Origin: Methylobacterium terricola
GTDB taxonomy: Bacteria; Pseudomonadota; Alphaproteobacteria; Rhizobiales; Beijerinckiaceae
DNA length: 64,000 nucleotides
NCBI RefSeq assembly: GCF_006151805.1
Contig: NZ_VDDA01000008.1
Coordinates: 62,001 to 126,000 of the forward strand
Direction of reading: 5' to 3'
Below, piece by piece: positions 39,973 to 50,996 of this stretch. Position 1 is the stretch's first letter; each line of letters begins with the position of its first letter. Below the pieces are notes generated by a model. That model was not told the DNA's origin and searched no databases. It saw only the letters and a list, made by a program, of their open reading frames with translations. The position numbers were made by a program, and so were the translations under genes.

Positions 39973-41502
39973 ATGATTCGCAGCATCCTCTCGGTCGGCG
40001 GCTGGACGCTGGTCTCCCGCGCCACCGGCTTCCTGCGCGACGTGGTCATGGCCGCCGTGATGGGCGCCGGCCCGATCGCCGACGCCTTCGTGGTGGCCTT
40101 CCGGCTGCCGAACCACTTCCGCGCCATCTTCGGCGAGGGCGCGTTCAACGTCGCCTTCGTGCCGACCTACGCCTCCCTCGACGGCGGCGGCGAGGCCGGT
40201 GCGGCCCGGGCCTTCGCCGACCGGGTCTTCACCCTGATGCTGCTGGTGCAGGTGGCGCTGCTGGCAGTGGCCCTGCCGCTGATGCCGCTGATCGTGCGGG
40301 CGCTCGCCCCCGGCTTCGCCGACGAGCCGGAGAAATTCGCGCTCGCCGTGGCCCTGACCCGCATCACCTTCCCGTACCTGCTGTTCATCACCCAGGTGAC
40401 GCTGCTGTCGGGCATCCTCAACGCCCGGCGGCGCTTCGCGGCCGCCGCCGCCGCCCCCGTCCTCCTCAACGTCTCGCTGCTGGCCGCGCTCGCCCTGGCG
40501 TTCCTGTTCCCGAATGCCGGATACGCCGCCGCCTGGGGCGTCGCGGTCTCCGGCGTGCTGCAATTCCTCCTGGTCTGGGCCGATGCCCGCCGGGCCGGCC
40601 TCGCGCCATCGCTGGTGCGCCCGACCCTGAACGATGCCGGCATGCGCCGGTTCTTCCGGATGCTCGGGCCGGCGGTGATCGGCTCGGCCGGCGTGCAGAT
40701 CGCGATGTTCGCCGACACGATCATCGCGTCGTTCCTGCCGACCGGCGCGGTCTCGGCGCTCTACTACGCCGACCGGCTCTACCAGCTGCCCTTCGGGGTC
40801 ATCGGCATCGCCGCCGGCACCGTCCTGCTGCCGGAGATGAGCCGGCGCATCGCCGCGAACGACGCCGACGGGGCCCACGCGGCGCAGAACCGCGCCACCG
40901 GCTTCTCGCTCGCCCTGTCGGCGCCGTTCGCGGTCGCCTTCCTGCTGGTGCCGGACCTGATCATGACGGCCCTGTTCCAGCGCGGCGCCTTCGACGCCGA
41001 GGCGGCGGCGCGCTCCGGCGCGGTGCTGGCGGCCTACGGCCTGGCGCTGCCGGCGGCGGTGCTGATCCGCAGCATCGTGGCAAGCTTCTACGCCCGCCAC
41101 GACACCCGCACGCCGGTGGTCGCCTCGCTCACCGCGGTCGCGGTCAATGTCGGGCTCAAGGTCGTGCTCACCGGCCCGCTCGGGGTGATGGGTCTCGCGC
41201 TCGCCACCGCCGCCGGGGTCTGGGTCAACGTGCTGATCCTGTTCTGCCTCGCCTATGGCCGCGGCTGGACCGCGCCGAGCCGCACCCTGATCGTCACCGC
41301 CGGCGGGGTGCTCGCCGCCTGCTGCGTGCTCGCCGCCTGCACGCTCGGCGGCCTGCCGCTGATCGAGCGCCTGATGCCGTCCCTGCCACGGTTCCGCGAG
41401 CTCGCGGTGCTGACGGCGCTGGGGGTGGCCGGGCTCGTCGCCTATGCGGCGACGCTCTTGGTGGCGTTGCGGCTGTTCGGGGTGCGGCTGCGGCGGGTGT
41501 GA
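39973..41502 (+). CDS. murJ: Lipid II flippase MurJ
   Basis: 509 residues with about 14 membrane helices of the MOP/MVF superfamily. The start TLVSRATGFLRDVVMAAVMG and the segments FRLPNHFRAIFGEGAFNVAF, ALYYADRLYQLPFGVIGIAA and LIMTALFQRGAFDAEAAARS are classic MurJ. It flips the peptidoglycan precursor lipid II outwards. It follows the glycosyltransferase by 72 bases; both are envelope genes, though cotranscription is not certain. Confidence 0.97.
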   Translation: MIRSILSVGGWTLVSRATGFLRDVVMAAVMGAGPIADAFVVAFRLPNHFRAIFGEGAFNVAFVPTYASLDGGGEAGAARAFADRVFTLMLLVQVALLAVALPLMPLIVRALAPGFADEPEKFALAVALTRITFPYLLFITQVTLLSGILNARRRFAAAAAAPVLLNVSLLAALALAFLFPNAGYAAAWGVAVSGVLQFLLVWADARRAGLAPSLVRPTLNDAGMRRFFRMLGPAVIGSAGVQIAMFADTIIASFLPTGAVSALYYADRLYQLPFGVIGIAAGTVLLPEMSRRIAANDADGAHAAQNRATGFSLALSAPFAVAFLLVPDLIMTALFQRGAFDAEAAARSGAVLAAYGLALPAAVLIRSIVASFYARHDTRTPVVASLTAVAVNVGLKVVLTGPLGVMGLALATAAGVWVNVLILFCLAYGRGWTAPSRTLIVTAGGVLAACCVLAACTLGGLPLIERLMPSLPRFRELAVLTALGVAGLVAYAATLLVALRLFGVRLRRV

Positions 41503-41690
41503 CGCCAGTCCGGGTCCCTCGACAATCCTGACACCCTCCGGGTCGTCCTGGGGCCACGGCAGCGGAGCCCCGGGATCACGCAGGGAACGGCAGGTCTGCC
41601 CAGGCAAGTCCGAACAGGGTCCGATTCTGAAGCCGGGGCGCCCCTCATGCGTTAACGGGTCCGATCCGCCCACGACGCACGAGGCCCCGC

Positions 41691-42368
41691 ATGCCCCTCC
41701 CCGCCCCGCTCGACCGCGCCGACGCCGTCGTCTTCGATGCCTACGGCACCTTGCTGGACGTCCATTCCGCCGTGCAGCGCCATGCCGGCGCGGTCGGCCC
41801 GGAGGCTCAAGGCCTCTCCGACACCTGGCGGCAGAAGCAGCTCGAATATTCCTGGGTGCTGGCGCTCGCCGGCCGCTACGCGCCGTTCTGGACGCTGACC
41901 GAGCGCGCCCTCGATTTCGCCCTCGCCAAGCATCCGAAGGTCGACCCGGGCGTGCGGGCGGACCTGCTCGAGGCCTACAAGGCCCTCGACGCCTATGAGG
42001 AGGTGCCTGCCACGCTGCGGCACCTGCGCGGCGCCGGCCTCAAGACCGCGATCCTGTCGAACGGCGACACCGCGATGCTCGACGCGGCGGTGACGGCGGC
42101 GGATCTCGGCGGCCTTCTCGACGCGGTGCTGTCGGTCGATCCCGCCGGCACCTTCAAGACCGCGCCCGCCGCCTACGACCTGGCGCCGGCGCGCCTCGGC
42201 GTCGCGCGGGAGCGGATCGTGTTCCTGTCCTCGAACCGCTGGGACATCGCCGGGGCGGCGGCCTATGGCTTCACCCCGGTCTGGGTCAACCGGACGGGCC
42301 AGCCCGACGAGTACCCGGACCTCGCCCCGGTCCGGGTGATCCGCTCCCTCGACGGGCTCCTGGCCTGA
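41691..42368 (+). CDS. HAD-family (S)-2-haloacid dehalogenase, type II
   Basis: 225 residues. Nucleophile Asp16 in VVFDAYGTLLDVHSAV, then ILSNGD, the Lys in GTFKTAPAAYDLAP, and IVFLSSNRWDIAGAAAYGF with the Ser/Asn/Asp trio typical of L-2-haloacid dehalogenases. It hydrolyses the C-halogen bond of 2-halo acids such as chloroacetate or 2-chloropropionate; related phosphatase activity is possible. It stands alone, and its stop codon lies within a tandem repeat. Confidence 0.88.
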   Translation: MPLPAPLDRADAVVFDAYGTLLDVHSAVQRHAGAVGPEAQGLSDTWRQKQLEYSWVLALAGRYAPFWTLTERALDFALAKHPKVDPGVRADLLEAYKALDAYEEVPATLRHLRGAGLKTAILSNGDTAMLDAAVTAADLGGLLDAVLSVDPAGTFKTAPAAYDLAPARLGVARERIVFLSSNRWDIAGAAAYGFTPVWVNRTGQPDEYPDLAPVRVIRSLDGLLA

Positions 42369-42421
42369 AAGGCTCCTGGCCCCTGAAAGGCAGCTGGCCT
42401 GTGAGGCACCTGGCCTAAAGG
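42357..42421. repeat. Degenerate ~16-18 bp tandem repeat
   Basis: Four units: CTCCTGGCCTGAAAGG, CTCCTGGCCCCTGAAAGG, CAGCTGGCCTGTGAGG and CACCTGGCCTAAAGG. It begins inside the dehalogenase stop region and fills the gap to the converging MFS gene. Confidence 0.75.
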
Positions 42422-42431
42422 CCCGAGCCCC

Positions 42432-43757
42432 TTACTCGCCCGCCACGGGGCGGGCGCTGCCGGGAACCCCGGCCGTCGCCGCCGCGCCGCGACGGTAGAT
42501 CAGCAGGGTCGCGACGAGGCCGCAGGCGCCGGCAAACGCCATCCACAGGCCCGGCGCCGCCTTGTTGCCGAGCGCCTCGATCAGCCAGGTCGAGACGACC
42601 GGGGTGAAGCCGCCAAACAACGCGGTGGCGAGCGAGTAGGCGAGCGAGAAGCCGGTGGTGCGGACGTTGGCCGGGACGATCTCGGTCAGCGCCACCACCA
42701 TCGCGCCGTTGTAGCTGCCGTACAGGAAGGACAGCCACAGCAGCGTGATCAGCATGTTGGTGAACGAGATGTTGGAGGTGAGCCAGGCCAGCGCCGGATA
42801 GGCGGTGAGCAGGGTGAGCGCCGAGAAGGCCAGCAGGATCGGCTTGCGGCCGATCTTGTCCGAGAGCGCGCCCATCACCGGCAGCCAGAACAGGTTCGAC
42901 AGGGCGGTGAGGAAGGTGACGATCAGGCTGTCGGTCTCGGACAGCTTCAGCACGCTCTTGCCGAAGGTCGGGGTATAGACCGTGATGGTGTAGAACGACA
43001 CCGTGGTCATCACCACCAAGAGCATGCCGAGGAGCACGATCTTCCAGTTCTCGCCGAGCGACTTGAACACCTCGGGCAGCGACGGGCGGTGCTTGCGGTG
43101 CAGGAATTCCTGGGTCTCCTCCAGCGAGCGCCGGATGTAGAACAGGAACGGGACGATCAGGCAGCCGATGAAGAACGGGATGCGCCAGCCCCACTCGGAC
43201 ATCTGGGCCGGCATCAGGGCGCGGCTCAAGCCGAAGCCGATCAGCGCCGCCACCATCACGGCGACCTGCTGGCTGCCGGACTGCCAGGAGACGTAGAAGC
43301 CCTTGCGGCCGGGCGTCGCCATCTCGGCGAGGTAGACCGACACGCCGCCGAGCTCGACGCCGGCCGAGAAACCCTGGAGCAGGCGGCCGATCAGCACCAG
43401 GAACGGCGCCGCGAGGCCGATGGTCTGGTAGGACGGCACGAAGGCGATCAGCACCGTGCCGGCGGCCATGATGCCGAGGGTCACGATGAGGCCCTGGCGC
43501 CGGCCGATCCGGTCGACATAGGCGCCGAGGAAGATCGCCCCGAGGGGACGCATCAGGAAGCCGGCGCCGAACGCCATGAACGTGAACATCAGCGAGGCGA
43601 ACTCGTTCTCGGCCGGGAAGAAGGCCTTCGAGATGTGGCTCGCGTAGATGCCGAACAGGAAGAAGTCGAACATTTCCAGGAAGTTGCCGCTCGTGACGCG
43701 CAACACCGTGGCGACCTTCGACCCCTGCGGACCATGGACCGGACCTGCCATGCTCAT
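42432..43757 (-). CDS. MHS-family MFS transporter (citrate/tricarballylate-like proton symporter)
   Basis: 441 residues with 12 membrane helices. MHS signatures: TSGNFLEMFDFFLFGIYASH, FLMRPLGAIFLGAYVDRIGR, RLLQGFSAGVELGGVSVYLA and, in the second half, GALSDKIGRKPILL. Closest in pattern to CitA/TcuC-type tricarboxylate porters, though dicarboxylates are possible. It is divergent from a solute-binding protein gene across 165 bases, suggesting a shared inducer. It ends tail to tail with the dehalogenase gene. Confidence 0.9.
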   Translation of the reverse strand: MSMAGPVHGPQGSKVATVLRVTSGNFLEMFDFFLFGIYASHISKAFFPAENEFASLMFTFMAFGAGFLMRPLGAIFLGAYVDRIGRRQGLIVTLGIMAAGTVLIAFVPSYQTIGLAAPFLVLIGRLLQGFSAGVELGGVSVYLAEMATPGRKGFYVSWQSGSQQVAVMVAALIGFGLSRALMPAQMSEWGWRIPFFIGCLIVPFLFYIRRSLEETQEFLHRKHRPSLPEVFKSLGENWKIVLLGMLLVVMTTVSFYTITVYTPTFGKSVLKLSETDSLIVTFLTALSNLFWLPVMGALSDKIGRKPILLAFSALTLLTAYPALAWLTSNISFTNMLITLLWLSFLYGSYNGAMVVALTEIVPANVRTTGFSLAYSLATALFGGFTPVVSTWLIEALGNKAAPGLWMAFAGACGLVATLLIYRRGAAATAGVPGSARPVAGE

Positions 43758-43922
43758 TCCCCTGCCTTGGGCTCCCTCGACTGGGCTCTCTCTACAGCCA
43801 TCCCCGACACGTTTGATACAGAAATTTCATCCCGCCGGAATCAGTGGAGGTTGCCAGGGAGTCGATTTACCAACAGGGAGGTGCCGAGAAGGAGCACCCC
43901 GACAGTCTCTCCGGGAGGAAGC

Positions 43923-44744
43923 ATGATCAAGCCAGGTCCCATGACGACATCGCGCGCCGATGGCGGTCGCCGCCGCCTCACCCGGATCGCCGCCGGCCTG
44001 CTGGCGGGGCTCGTTCTCGCCGCCCCGGCCCGGGCCGCCGAGGTTCGGGTGATGATCTCCGGCGGCTTCACCGCCGCCTATCAGGCCCTGGTGCCGGGCT
44101 TCGAGGCGAAGACCGGCGACAAGGTTGAGACCGCCTACGGCCCGTCGATGGGCACGGCGCCGGAGGCGATCCCCGTGCGCCTCGCCCGCGGCGAGCCGGC
44201 CGACGTGGTGATCATGGTCGGCTACGCCCTCGACGCCCTCGACACGGCGGGCAAGATCGAGCCGGGCACCAAAGTGGCCCTGGCCGATTCCCGCATCGCG
44301 CTGGCGGTGAAGGCCGGGGCCAAGGTGCCGGAGATCGGCACCCTCGACACCTTCAAGACGGCGCTGCTCGGCGCCACCTCGATCGCCTATTCGGACAGCG
44401 CCAGCGGCGTCTACATCGAGAAGGAGATGTACAAGACGCTCGGTCTCGAGGCGGAGCTGGCGCGAAAGAGCAAGATGATCGTCGCCGAGCGCGTCGGCAA
44501 CGTCGTCGCCCGCGGCGACGCCGAGTTCGGCTTCCAGCAGATCGCCGAGCTGAAGCCGGTCAAGGGCATCACCATCGTCGGGCCGATCCCGCCGGAGGTG
44601 CAGAAGGTGACGGTGTTCTCCGCCGGCATCCCGAAGGGCGCCAAGCACCCGGAGGCGGCCCGCGCGCTCATCGCCTGGCTCTCCTCCCCCGAGCACGCCG
44701 CGACGGTCGCCGAGACCGGCCTCGATCCGATCAAGGCGCGCTAA
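43923..44744 (+). CDS. Periplasmic solute-binding protein, ModA-like fold, orphan
   Basis: 273 residues. Twin-arginine-like or Sec leader (GGRRRLTRIAAGLLAGLVLA, cleavage near APARAAEV). Mature part: VRVMISGGFTAAYQALVPGF, GEPADVVIMVGYALDALDTA, GATSIAYSDSASGVYIEKEM and ALIAWLSSPEHAATVAETGL. This is the type II periplasmic binding fold used for molybdate or tungstate and some organic anions. No ABC permease is adjacent. GGGAGGAAGC gives an excellent ribosome site. Confidence 0.88.
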   Translation: MIKPGPMTTSRADGGRRRLTRIAAGLLAGLVLAAPARAAEVRVMISGGFTAAYQALVPGFEAKTGDKVETAYGPSMGTAPEAIPVRLARGEPADVVIMVGYALDALDTAGKIEPGTKVALADSRIALAVKAGAKVPEIGTLDTFKTALLGATSIAYSDSASGVYIEKEMYKTLGLEAELARKSKMIVAERVGNVVARGDAEFGFQQIAELKPVKGITIVGPIPPEVQKVTVFSAGIPKGAKHPEAARALIAWLSSPEHAATVAETGLDPIKAR

Positions 44745-44877
44745 CTCCCGATTCACGACGAGGACAATCCGAACGATCGGATTCACCGCCTCTTCACGCC
44801 GTCCGGCGCCTGATGGGTCCCACACAACAGGTCTCGCGCCGCCCGAGAGGGTGGCACAAGCGGGCGGGGACGGCATC

Positions 44878-45072
44878 ATGGAACAGGGTCGGACGCCCGG
44901 AGCGGCGGCGCGCATGAACGCGCCGCTGCTCCGGCAGGAGAATCACGCGCATCAGCGTTACCTCGCAGCCCCCGGCTACCATCCCGGAGCGCGGGTGATC
45001 GCGGCCCTGGGGCCGGCGCTCGGCACGGCGATCGTCGCGGTGGTCGCGCTGGGATGGCGGATGTCGCTCTAA
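44878..45072 (+). CDS. Small membrane protein, 64 aa
   Basis: Hydrophilic N-terminus with MNAPLLRQENHAHQRYLAAP, then one C-terminal helix (VIAALGPALGTAIVAVVALG) and WRMSL. GGGGA lies six bases before the ATG. A start at MNAPLLR is possible. Unknown function. Confidence 0.5.
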   Translation: MEQGRTPGAAARMNAPLLRQENHAHQRYLAAPGYHPGARVIAALGPALGTAIVAVVALGWRMSL

Positions 45073-45178
45073 GCAGACTTGCGTTGGGCAGACTTGCGTT
45101 GGCGTGCCGCACAGGGACACGGCGGAGGCTGGTGCGGAGCCGATGGTCCGGGATCACGGATCCCGAACGCAACCCCGG

Positions 45179-45583
45179 TCAGCGGCGGCCCGATCGGCGA
45201 CAGAGGCCGCTCGCAGCCGTCACGGCGGGTCGGCGCGGAAGCGGTCCGACCGCCCGGGAACGGAGTTCCGCTCGACGCCTCGCCTTCCGGGCGACGGCCT
45301 TCATCGTGGGCACGAGGAAATTCAAGAGCACGACGTTGATCAGGATCGCGCACGCCAGGACGAAAATCGGCGTTTCGATCACGATCGCGATGGCCAGCCG
45401 GATCGATGCCTCGATCATCGTCCCCGCATGCGCCAGCACATGGTACGACCTCACGGCAAGGTACGACACCGCGGCGGCTTTCGTGATGGTCTCCCGGACC
45501 GGAAATGCACTGCCCGCGCTCACTGCATGCTCCCCCTCGTAGCTCTCTCGGACAAGGAGCGGGACGTCCGGTCCCGGCACCAT
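45179..45583 (-). CDS. Hypothetical membrane protein
   Basis: 134 residues from ATG 45583 (AGGGAG just upstream). One long hydrophobic stretch LAIAIVIETPIFVLACAILI-NVVLLNFLV could be one or two membrane helices, followed by a very basic tail (ARKARRRAELRSR). Codon use is less GC-biased than neighbours around the helix. I cannot assign a family. The C-terminal 30 residues look random, so the stop might originally have been earlier. Confidence 0.45.
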   Translation of the reverse strand: MVPGPDVPLLVRESYEGEHAVSAGSAFPVRETITKAAAVSYLAVRSYHVLAHAGTMIEASIRLAIAIVIETPIFVLACAILINVVLLNFLVPTMKAVARKARRRAELRSRAVGPLPRRPAVTAASGLCRRSGRR

Positions 45584-45601
45584 GCTCTCCCTGGCTCGCA
45601 A

Positions 45602-46072
45602 TCTAGCCGGGTCGTTCCGCAGTTGTGATCCCTCAATTTAGGGGAAACACTACGTAAGCAGCAAGAGATTTCGGAAGCGTCCGGCGCTCGATCGGCCGCA
45701 CGGCGATATCGTCATGAATTTTTCCAATCCGTTTCTGCGATGTAAGGACCGCGATTCGCCCCGTCCGCCGCAGAATGATTGAGATATAACAGAACATCTG
45801 TGCAGATCGCGCCAGACGCCAGCCGCATTCTCCGGCGGCGCGCCGGAACCGTGCTCGTTCCCACGTCCGGGCCTCGTCCCCTGCGCGGCCCGATGTGCTG
45901 GACATCTCCCTTTCCGAGGCGATCGCGTCACGCGATCCGCAGTGCCGGATCCACGCGCACGGCCCAAGCCCCTTCGCCGGCGCATGGCGCCCTGCCGCGG
46001 CCCCGGCGGCGATCGCCCGCGCCAATCGGCCGGATTGCCGGACCGTGCGTCCACGCCCACTCTGCCGCCGTC
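45602..46072. other. Intergenic, partly AT-rich, no gene recognised
   Basis: 470 bases before the TAXI gene. The stretch 45625-45800 is distinctly AT-richer (CTCAATTTAGGGGAAAC, CATGAATTTTTCC, GAGATATAAC) than the rest of the window and probably includes a promoter. The second half is GC-rich and non-coding. Confidence 0.45.
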
Positions 46073-47419
46073 ATGCGGCGCCACCTTCCCCTCGTCCTCG
46101 CGGCCCTCCTCGCCCTCGTGGCGACGGCGCTGCTCGCCTATCAGTGGCTCGGGCAGCCGACGACGCTGCGCGTGGCCGTCGGGCCAGCGGGGGGCGAGGA
46201 TGCACGCCTGGTCGCGGCGGTGGCGCAGAGCCTCGCCCGCAGCCACGAGGAGGTGCGCCTGCGCCCCGTGGCGACGAGCGGCGTCGCCGAGAGCGCCGCG
46301 GCGGCCGAGCAGGCCAAGGCCGACCTCGCGGTGGTACGCTCCGATGTCGGCATCCCGGCGAGCACCCAGACGGTGGCGATCCTTCACCGCGACGCGGTGC
46401 TGCTGCTGGCGACCGACCCCGCCCTTGCCGCGGTACCGGACCTGCGGGGGAAGCGGATCGGGATCGTGCGCAACCCGGCCGGCAACGCCCGGCTGCTCGC
46501 CAGCATCCTGGAGCATTACGACGTCCCGGCCGAGGCCGTCACGACCGTGCCCCTCGGCGACGGGCGCGAGGCCGGCGAGGCCCTGCGGGCGGGCCGGGTC
46601 GACGCCGTGATGGTGGTGAGCCCGCTCACCGGCCGCACCGCCGGCGACGTGGTGGCGAGCATCGCGAAGGCCGGCGGCACCCCGAGCTTCATCCCGATCG
46701 GCGAGGCGGCGGTGCTGGCGCGGCGCTGGCCGGCGCTGGAGAGCCTCGAGGTCGCCCGCGGCACCTTCGGCGGCACCCCACCGCGCCCGGCCGAGACCGT
46801 GACCACGGTCGGGGTCAGCCACCGGCTGGTCGCGCAGGCGCGCCTGCCCGACTCGACCGTCTCGGAGCTGACGCGGCTGCTCTTCGTCAACCGGCCCGGC
46901 CTCGCCGTCGAGGTGCCGCTCGCCAACCAGATCGAGGCGCCCGACACCTCGAAGAGCGCGTCGCTGCCGGTGCATCCCGGGGCGCAGGCCTATTACGAGG
47001 GCGAGGTCGAGAGCTTCTTCGAGCGCTACGGCGACTGGTTCTACCTTCTGGTGATGTGCGTCTCGATCCTCGGCTCGGCCGCCGCCACCCTGGTGTCGCG
47101 CGCGGCTAACCGGTCGCGGGCCCGCGACATGGCGCTGCTGCGCCAGCTGCTCGCCATCGTGCGGGCGAGCCGCGACGTCGAGGACGAGCTGGAGCTCGCC
47201 GATCTCGAGCGGCAGGCCGACGAGATCCTGGCCGCGGCGCTCGCCCGGGCCGGGACGGGGGCCATCGACAATGCCGGCGTCGCGGCCTTCACCCTCGGCC
47301 TCGACCAGGCGCGGCGGGCGATCGCGGAGCGCCGGGGTCTCCTGGTCGAGCGGCAGGCGTTGCTCGACCGCCAGGGCCTCGATCGCGAGCCGGATCCACT
47401 CTCCGCCGCGGCGGAGTGA
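46073..47419 (+). CDS. Membrane-anchored TAXI/TRAP-type solute-binding protein with cytoplasmic tail
   Basis: 448 residues. An N-terminal membrane helix (LPLVLAALLALVATALLAYQ) is followed by a periplasmic TAXI/NMT1-like binding domain (LRVAVGPAGGEDARLVAAVA; KADLAVVRSDVGIPASTQTV; VPDLRGKRIGIVRNPAGNAR). A second helix comes at about 325-345 (WFYLLVMCVSILGSAAATLV), then about 100 residues of cytoplasmic coiled coil (RQLLAIVRASRDVEDELELA). Ordinary TAXI proteins are soluble. This layout suggests a receptor that signals inside, or a tethered uptake subunit. No TRAP permease is nearby. Confidence 0.85.
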   Translation: MRRHLPLVLAALLALVATALLAYQWLGQPTTLRVAVGPAGGEDARLVAAVAQSLARSHEEVRLRPVATSGVAESAAAAEQAKADLAVVRSDVGIPASTQTVAILHRDAVLLLATDPALAAVPDLRGKRIGIVRNPAGNARLLASILEHYDVPAEAVTTVPLGDGREAGEALRAGRVDAVMVVSPLTGRTAGDVVASIAKAGGTPSFIPIGEAAVLARRWPALESLEVARGTFGGTPPRPAETVTTVGVSHRLVAQARLPDSTVSELTRLLFVNRPGLAVEVPLANQIEAPDTSKSASLPVHPGAQAYYEGEVESFFERYGDWFYLLVMCVSILGSAAATLVSRAANRSRARDMALLRQLLAIVRASRDVEDELELADLERQADEILAAALARAGTGAIDNAGVAAFTLGLDQARRAIAERRGLLVERQALLDRQGLDREPDPLSAAAE

Positions 47420-47575
47420 CGCGGTCCGGGACGCGAGGCCGCTTGCCGAGGGGGCCTCTTGCGAACCGGCCTCACACCTTATATTGCGACGCAACAGTTT
47501 TCCCCCGGCTCGATGCGTCCGGCTGCCATCCTGGCGGCCCGCGGCGTGCCGGGCTTTGTTTGCTTCGGATATCCC

Positions 47576-49402
<1,827 letters not shown>

Positions 49403-49430
49403 TCGGCCGTAGGACGGTCTGACGTGTCAT

Positions 49431-49460
49431 CCCTCGCCCCTTCGGGGCGGGGGATTTTTT
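49431..49460 (+). terminator. Rho-independent terminator of typA
   Basis: CCCTCGCCCC-TTCG-GGGCGGGGG hairpin followed by ATTTTTTAT, 28 bases after the typA stop. The tetraloop TTCG and six T residues make it strong. Confidence 0.88.
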
Positions 49461-49559
49461 ATGGCGGTCGTGGACGGCGGGCGGCCCGAGTGGATTCCCG
49501 GTCCGTCCTCCCGTATCCCCGCCGTGAGGGCGGCGCGGGCGCGGCCGCAGGAGACCCGT

Positions 49560-50996
49560 GTGGAACACGAGATCTACCGCTGGATCGGAATCCTGACCTC
49601 GATCCGGTCGGACGTGCTGGCGCCTTTGGGGCTCGCGCTCGCGCTCATCGTCACCGTGCACGTGCTGATGAACAAGCGCGAGGTCGGCGCCGCGATCGGC
49701 TGGATCGGCCTGGCCTGGCTCTCGCCGCTGCTCGGCAGCACGCTCTACGTGATGTTCGGCATCAACCGGGTGAGCCGGCGCGCCCGCCGCCTGCCGGTGC
49801 TGCCGGGACCGCGGCCCGGGGCGCCGCCGCCGCCGGTGGCCGAGGTGCCCGGCGCGTTCCAGCCCCTGAAGCAGGCGGTCGAGCGGATCAGCGGCCTGCC
49901 GCTCGTCGCCGGCAACCGCATCGAGCGCTACCGCCATGGCGACGAGGCCTATCCGGCGATGCTGGCGGCGATCGGCGAGGCGCAGACCAGCGTCGCCCTG
50001 TCGAGCTACATCATGCGCGACGACGACAGCGGCCAGGCCTTCGCGGCGGCGCTTCGCGCCGCGCAGGCCCGGGGCGTCGCGGTCTGCGTGCTGATCGACG
50101 GCATCGGCAGCGGCTACTTCTTCCCGGCGATGTACCGGCGCCTGCGGCGCCTCGGGATCCCCGCCGGCCTGTTCATGCACTCGGCGCTGCCGTGGCGGAT
50201 GCCGTTCCTGAACCTGCGCACCCACAAGAAGCTGCTCCTGATCGACGGCCGGACCGGCTTCGTCGGCGGGGTCAACATCGCCGACGAGAACGTCATGGCG
50301 AAGAACCCGCCCGAGCCGGTGCGCGACAGCCATTTCCGCATCGACGGCCCGGTGGTCGGCCAGCTCGCCCAGGCGTTCTGGCGCGACTGGGCGTTCGTGA
50401 AGGCCGAGGACCTGGAGGGACCGGCCTGGTTCCCGGAGATCCCGCCGGCCGGCGCCTCGCTCGCGCGGGTCGTCACCTCGGGGCCGGACGCCGACATCGA
50501 GAAGATCGAGTTCGTGGTGCTGGAGGCGGTCGCGACCGCCCGGCGCTCGGTGCGCTTCGCCACGCCCTACTTCCTGCCGAGCGAGATGCTGCTGACGGCG
50601 CTCGGCCTCGCGGCGATGCGGGGCGTCACCGTCGACGTCATCATCCCGCAGGCGAGCAACCACCGGGTGGTCGACTGGGCGACCCGGGCCCATGTCGGGC
50701 CGCTGCTGGAGGCGGGCGTCAGGATCTGGCTCGACCGGCCGCCCTTCGACCACTCGAAGCTGATGGTGGTCGACGACGCCTGGTGCTTCGTCGGCAGCGC
50801 CAACTGGGACAGCCGCAGCTTCCGGCTCAACTTCGAGCTCAACGTCGAGGTCTACGATCCCGACTTCGCGGCCGATCTCGACGGGCTGATGCGGGCCAAG
50901 ATGGAGCAGCCCTTGACGATGGCCGACCTCAACTCTCGCGGGATGGCCGTGCGCCTGCGCGACGCCGGCGTGCGATTGCTGCTGCCATATCTTTGA
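49560..50996 (+). CDS. cls: Cardiolipin synthase-like phospholipase D family protein
   Basis: 478 residues from GTG 49560 (AGGAG six bases upstream). An ATG at 49461 sits in the typA terminator and is unlikely. Two membrane helices at the start (VLAPLGLALALIVTVHVLMN; IGWIGLAWLSPLLGSTLYVM) are followed by two HKD motifs: HKKLLLIDGRTGFVGGVNIA and HSKLMVVDDAWCFVGSANWD. This is the bacterial Cls arrangement, condensing two phosphatidylglycerols into cardiolipin. Its last 68 bases overlap the 3' end of the convergent EEP gene. Confidence 0.92.
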   Translation: MEHEIYRWIGILTSIRSDVLAPLGLALALIVTVHVLMNKREVGAAIGWIGLAWLSPLLGSTLYVMFGINRVSRRARRLPVLPGPRPGAPPPPVAEVPGAFQPLKQAVERISGLPLVAGNRIERYRHGDEAYPAMLAAIGEAQTSVALSSYIMRDDDSGQAFAAALRAAQARGVAVCVLIDGIGSGYFFPAMYRRLRRLGIPAGLFMHSALPWRMPFLNLRTHKKLLLIDGRTGFVGGVNIADENVMAKNPPEPVRDSHFRIDGPVVGQLAQAFWRDWAFVKAEDLEGPAWFPEIPPAGASLARVVTSGPDADIEKIEFVVLEAVATARRSVRFATPYFLPSEMLLTALGLAAMRGVTVDVIIPQASNHRVVDWATRAHVGPLLEAGVRIWLDRPPFDHSKLMVVDDAWCFVGSANWDSRSFRLNFELNVEVYDPDFAADLDGLMRAKMEQPLTMADLNSRGMAVRLRDAGVRLLLPYL

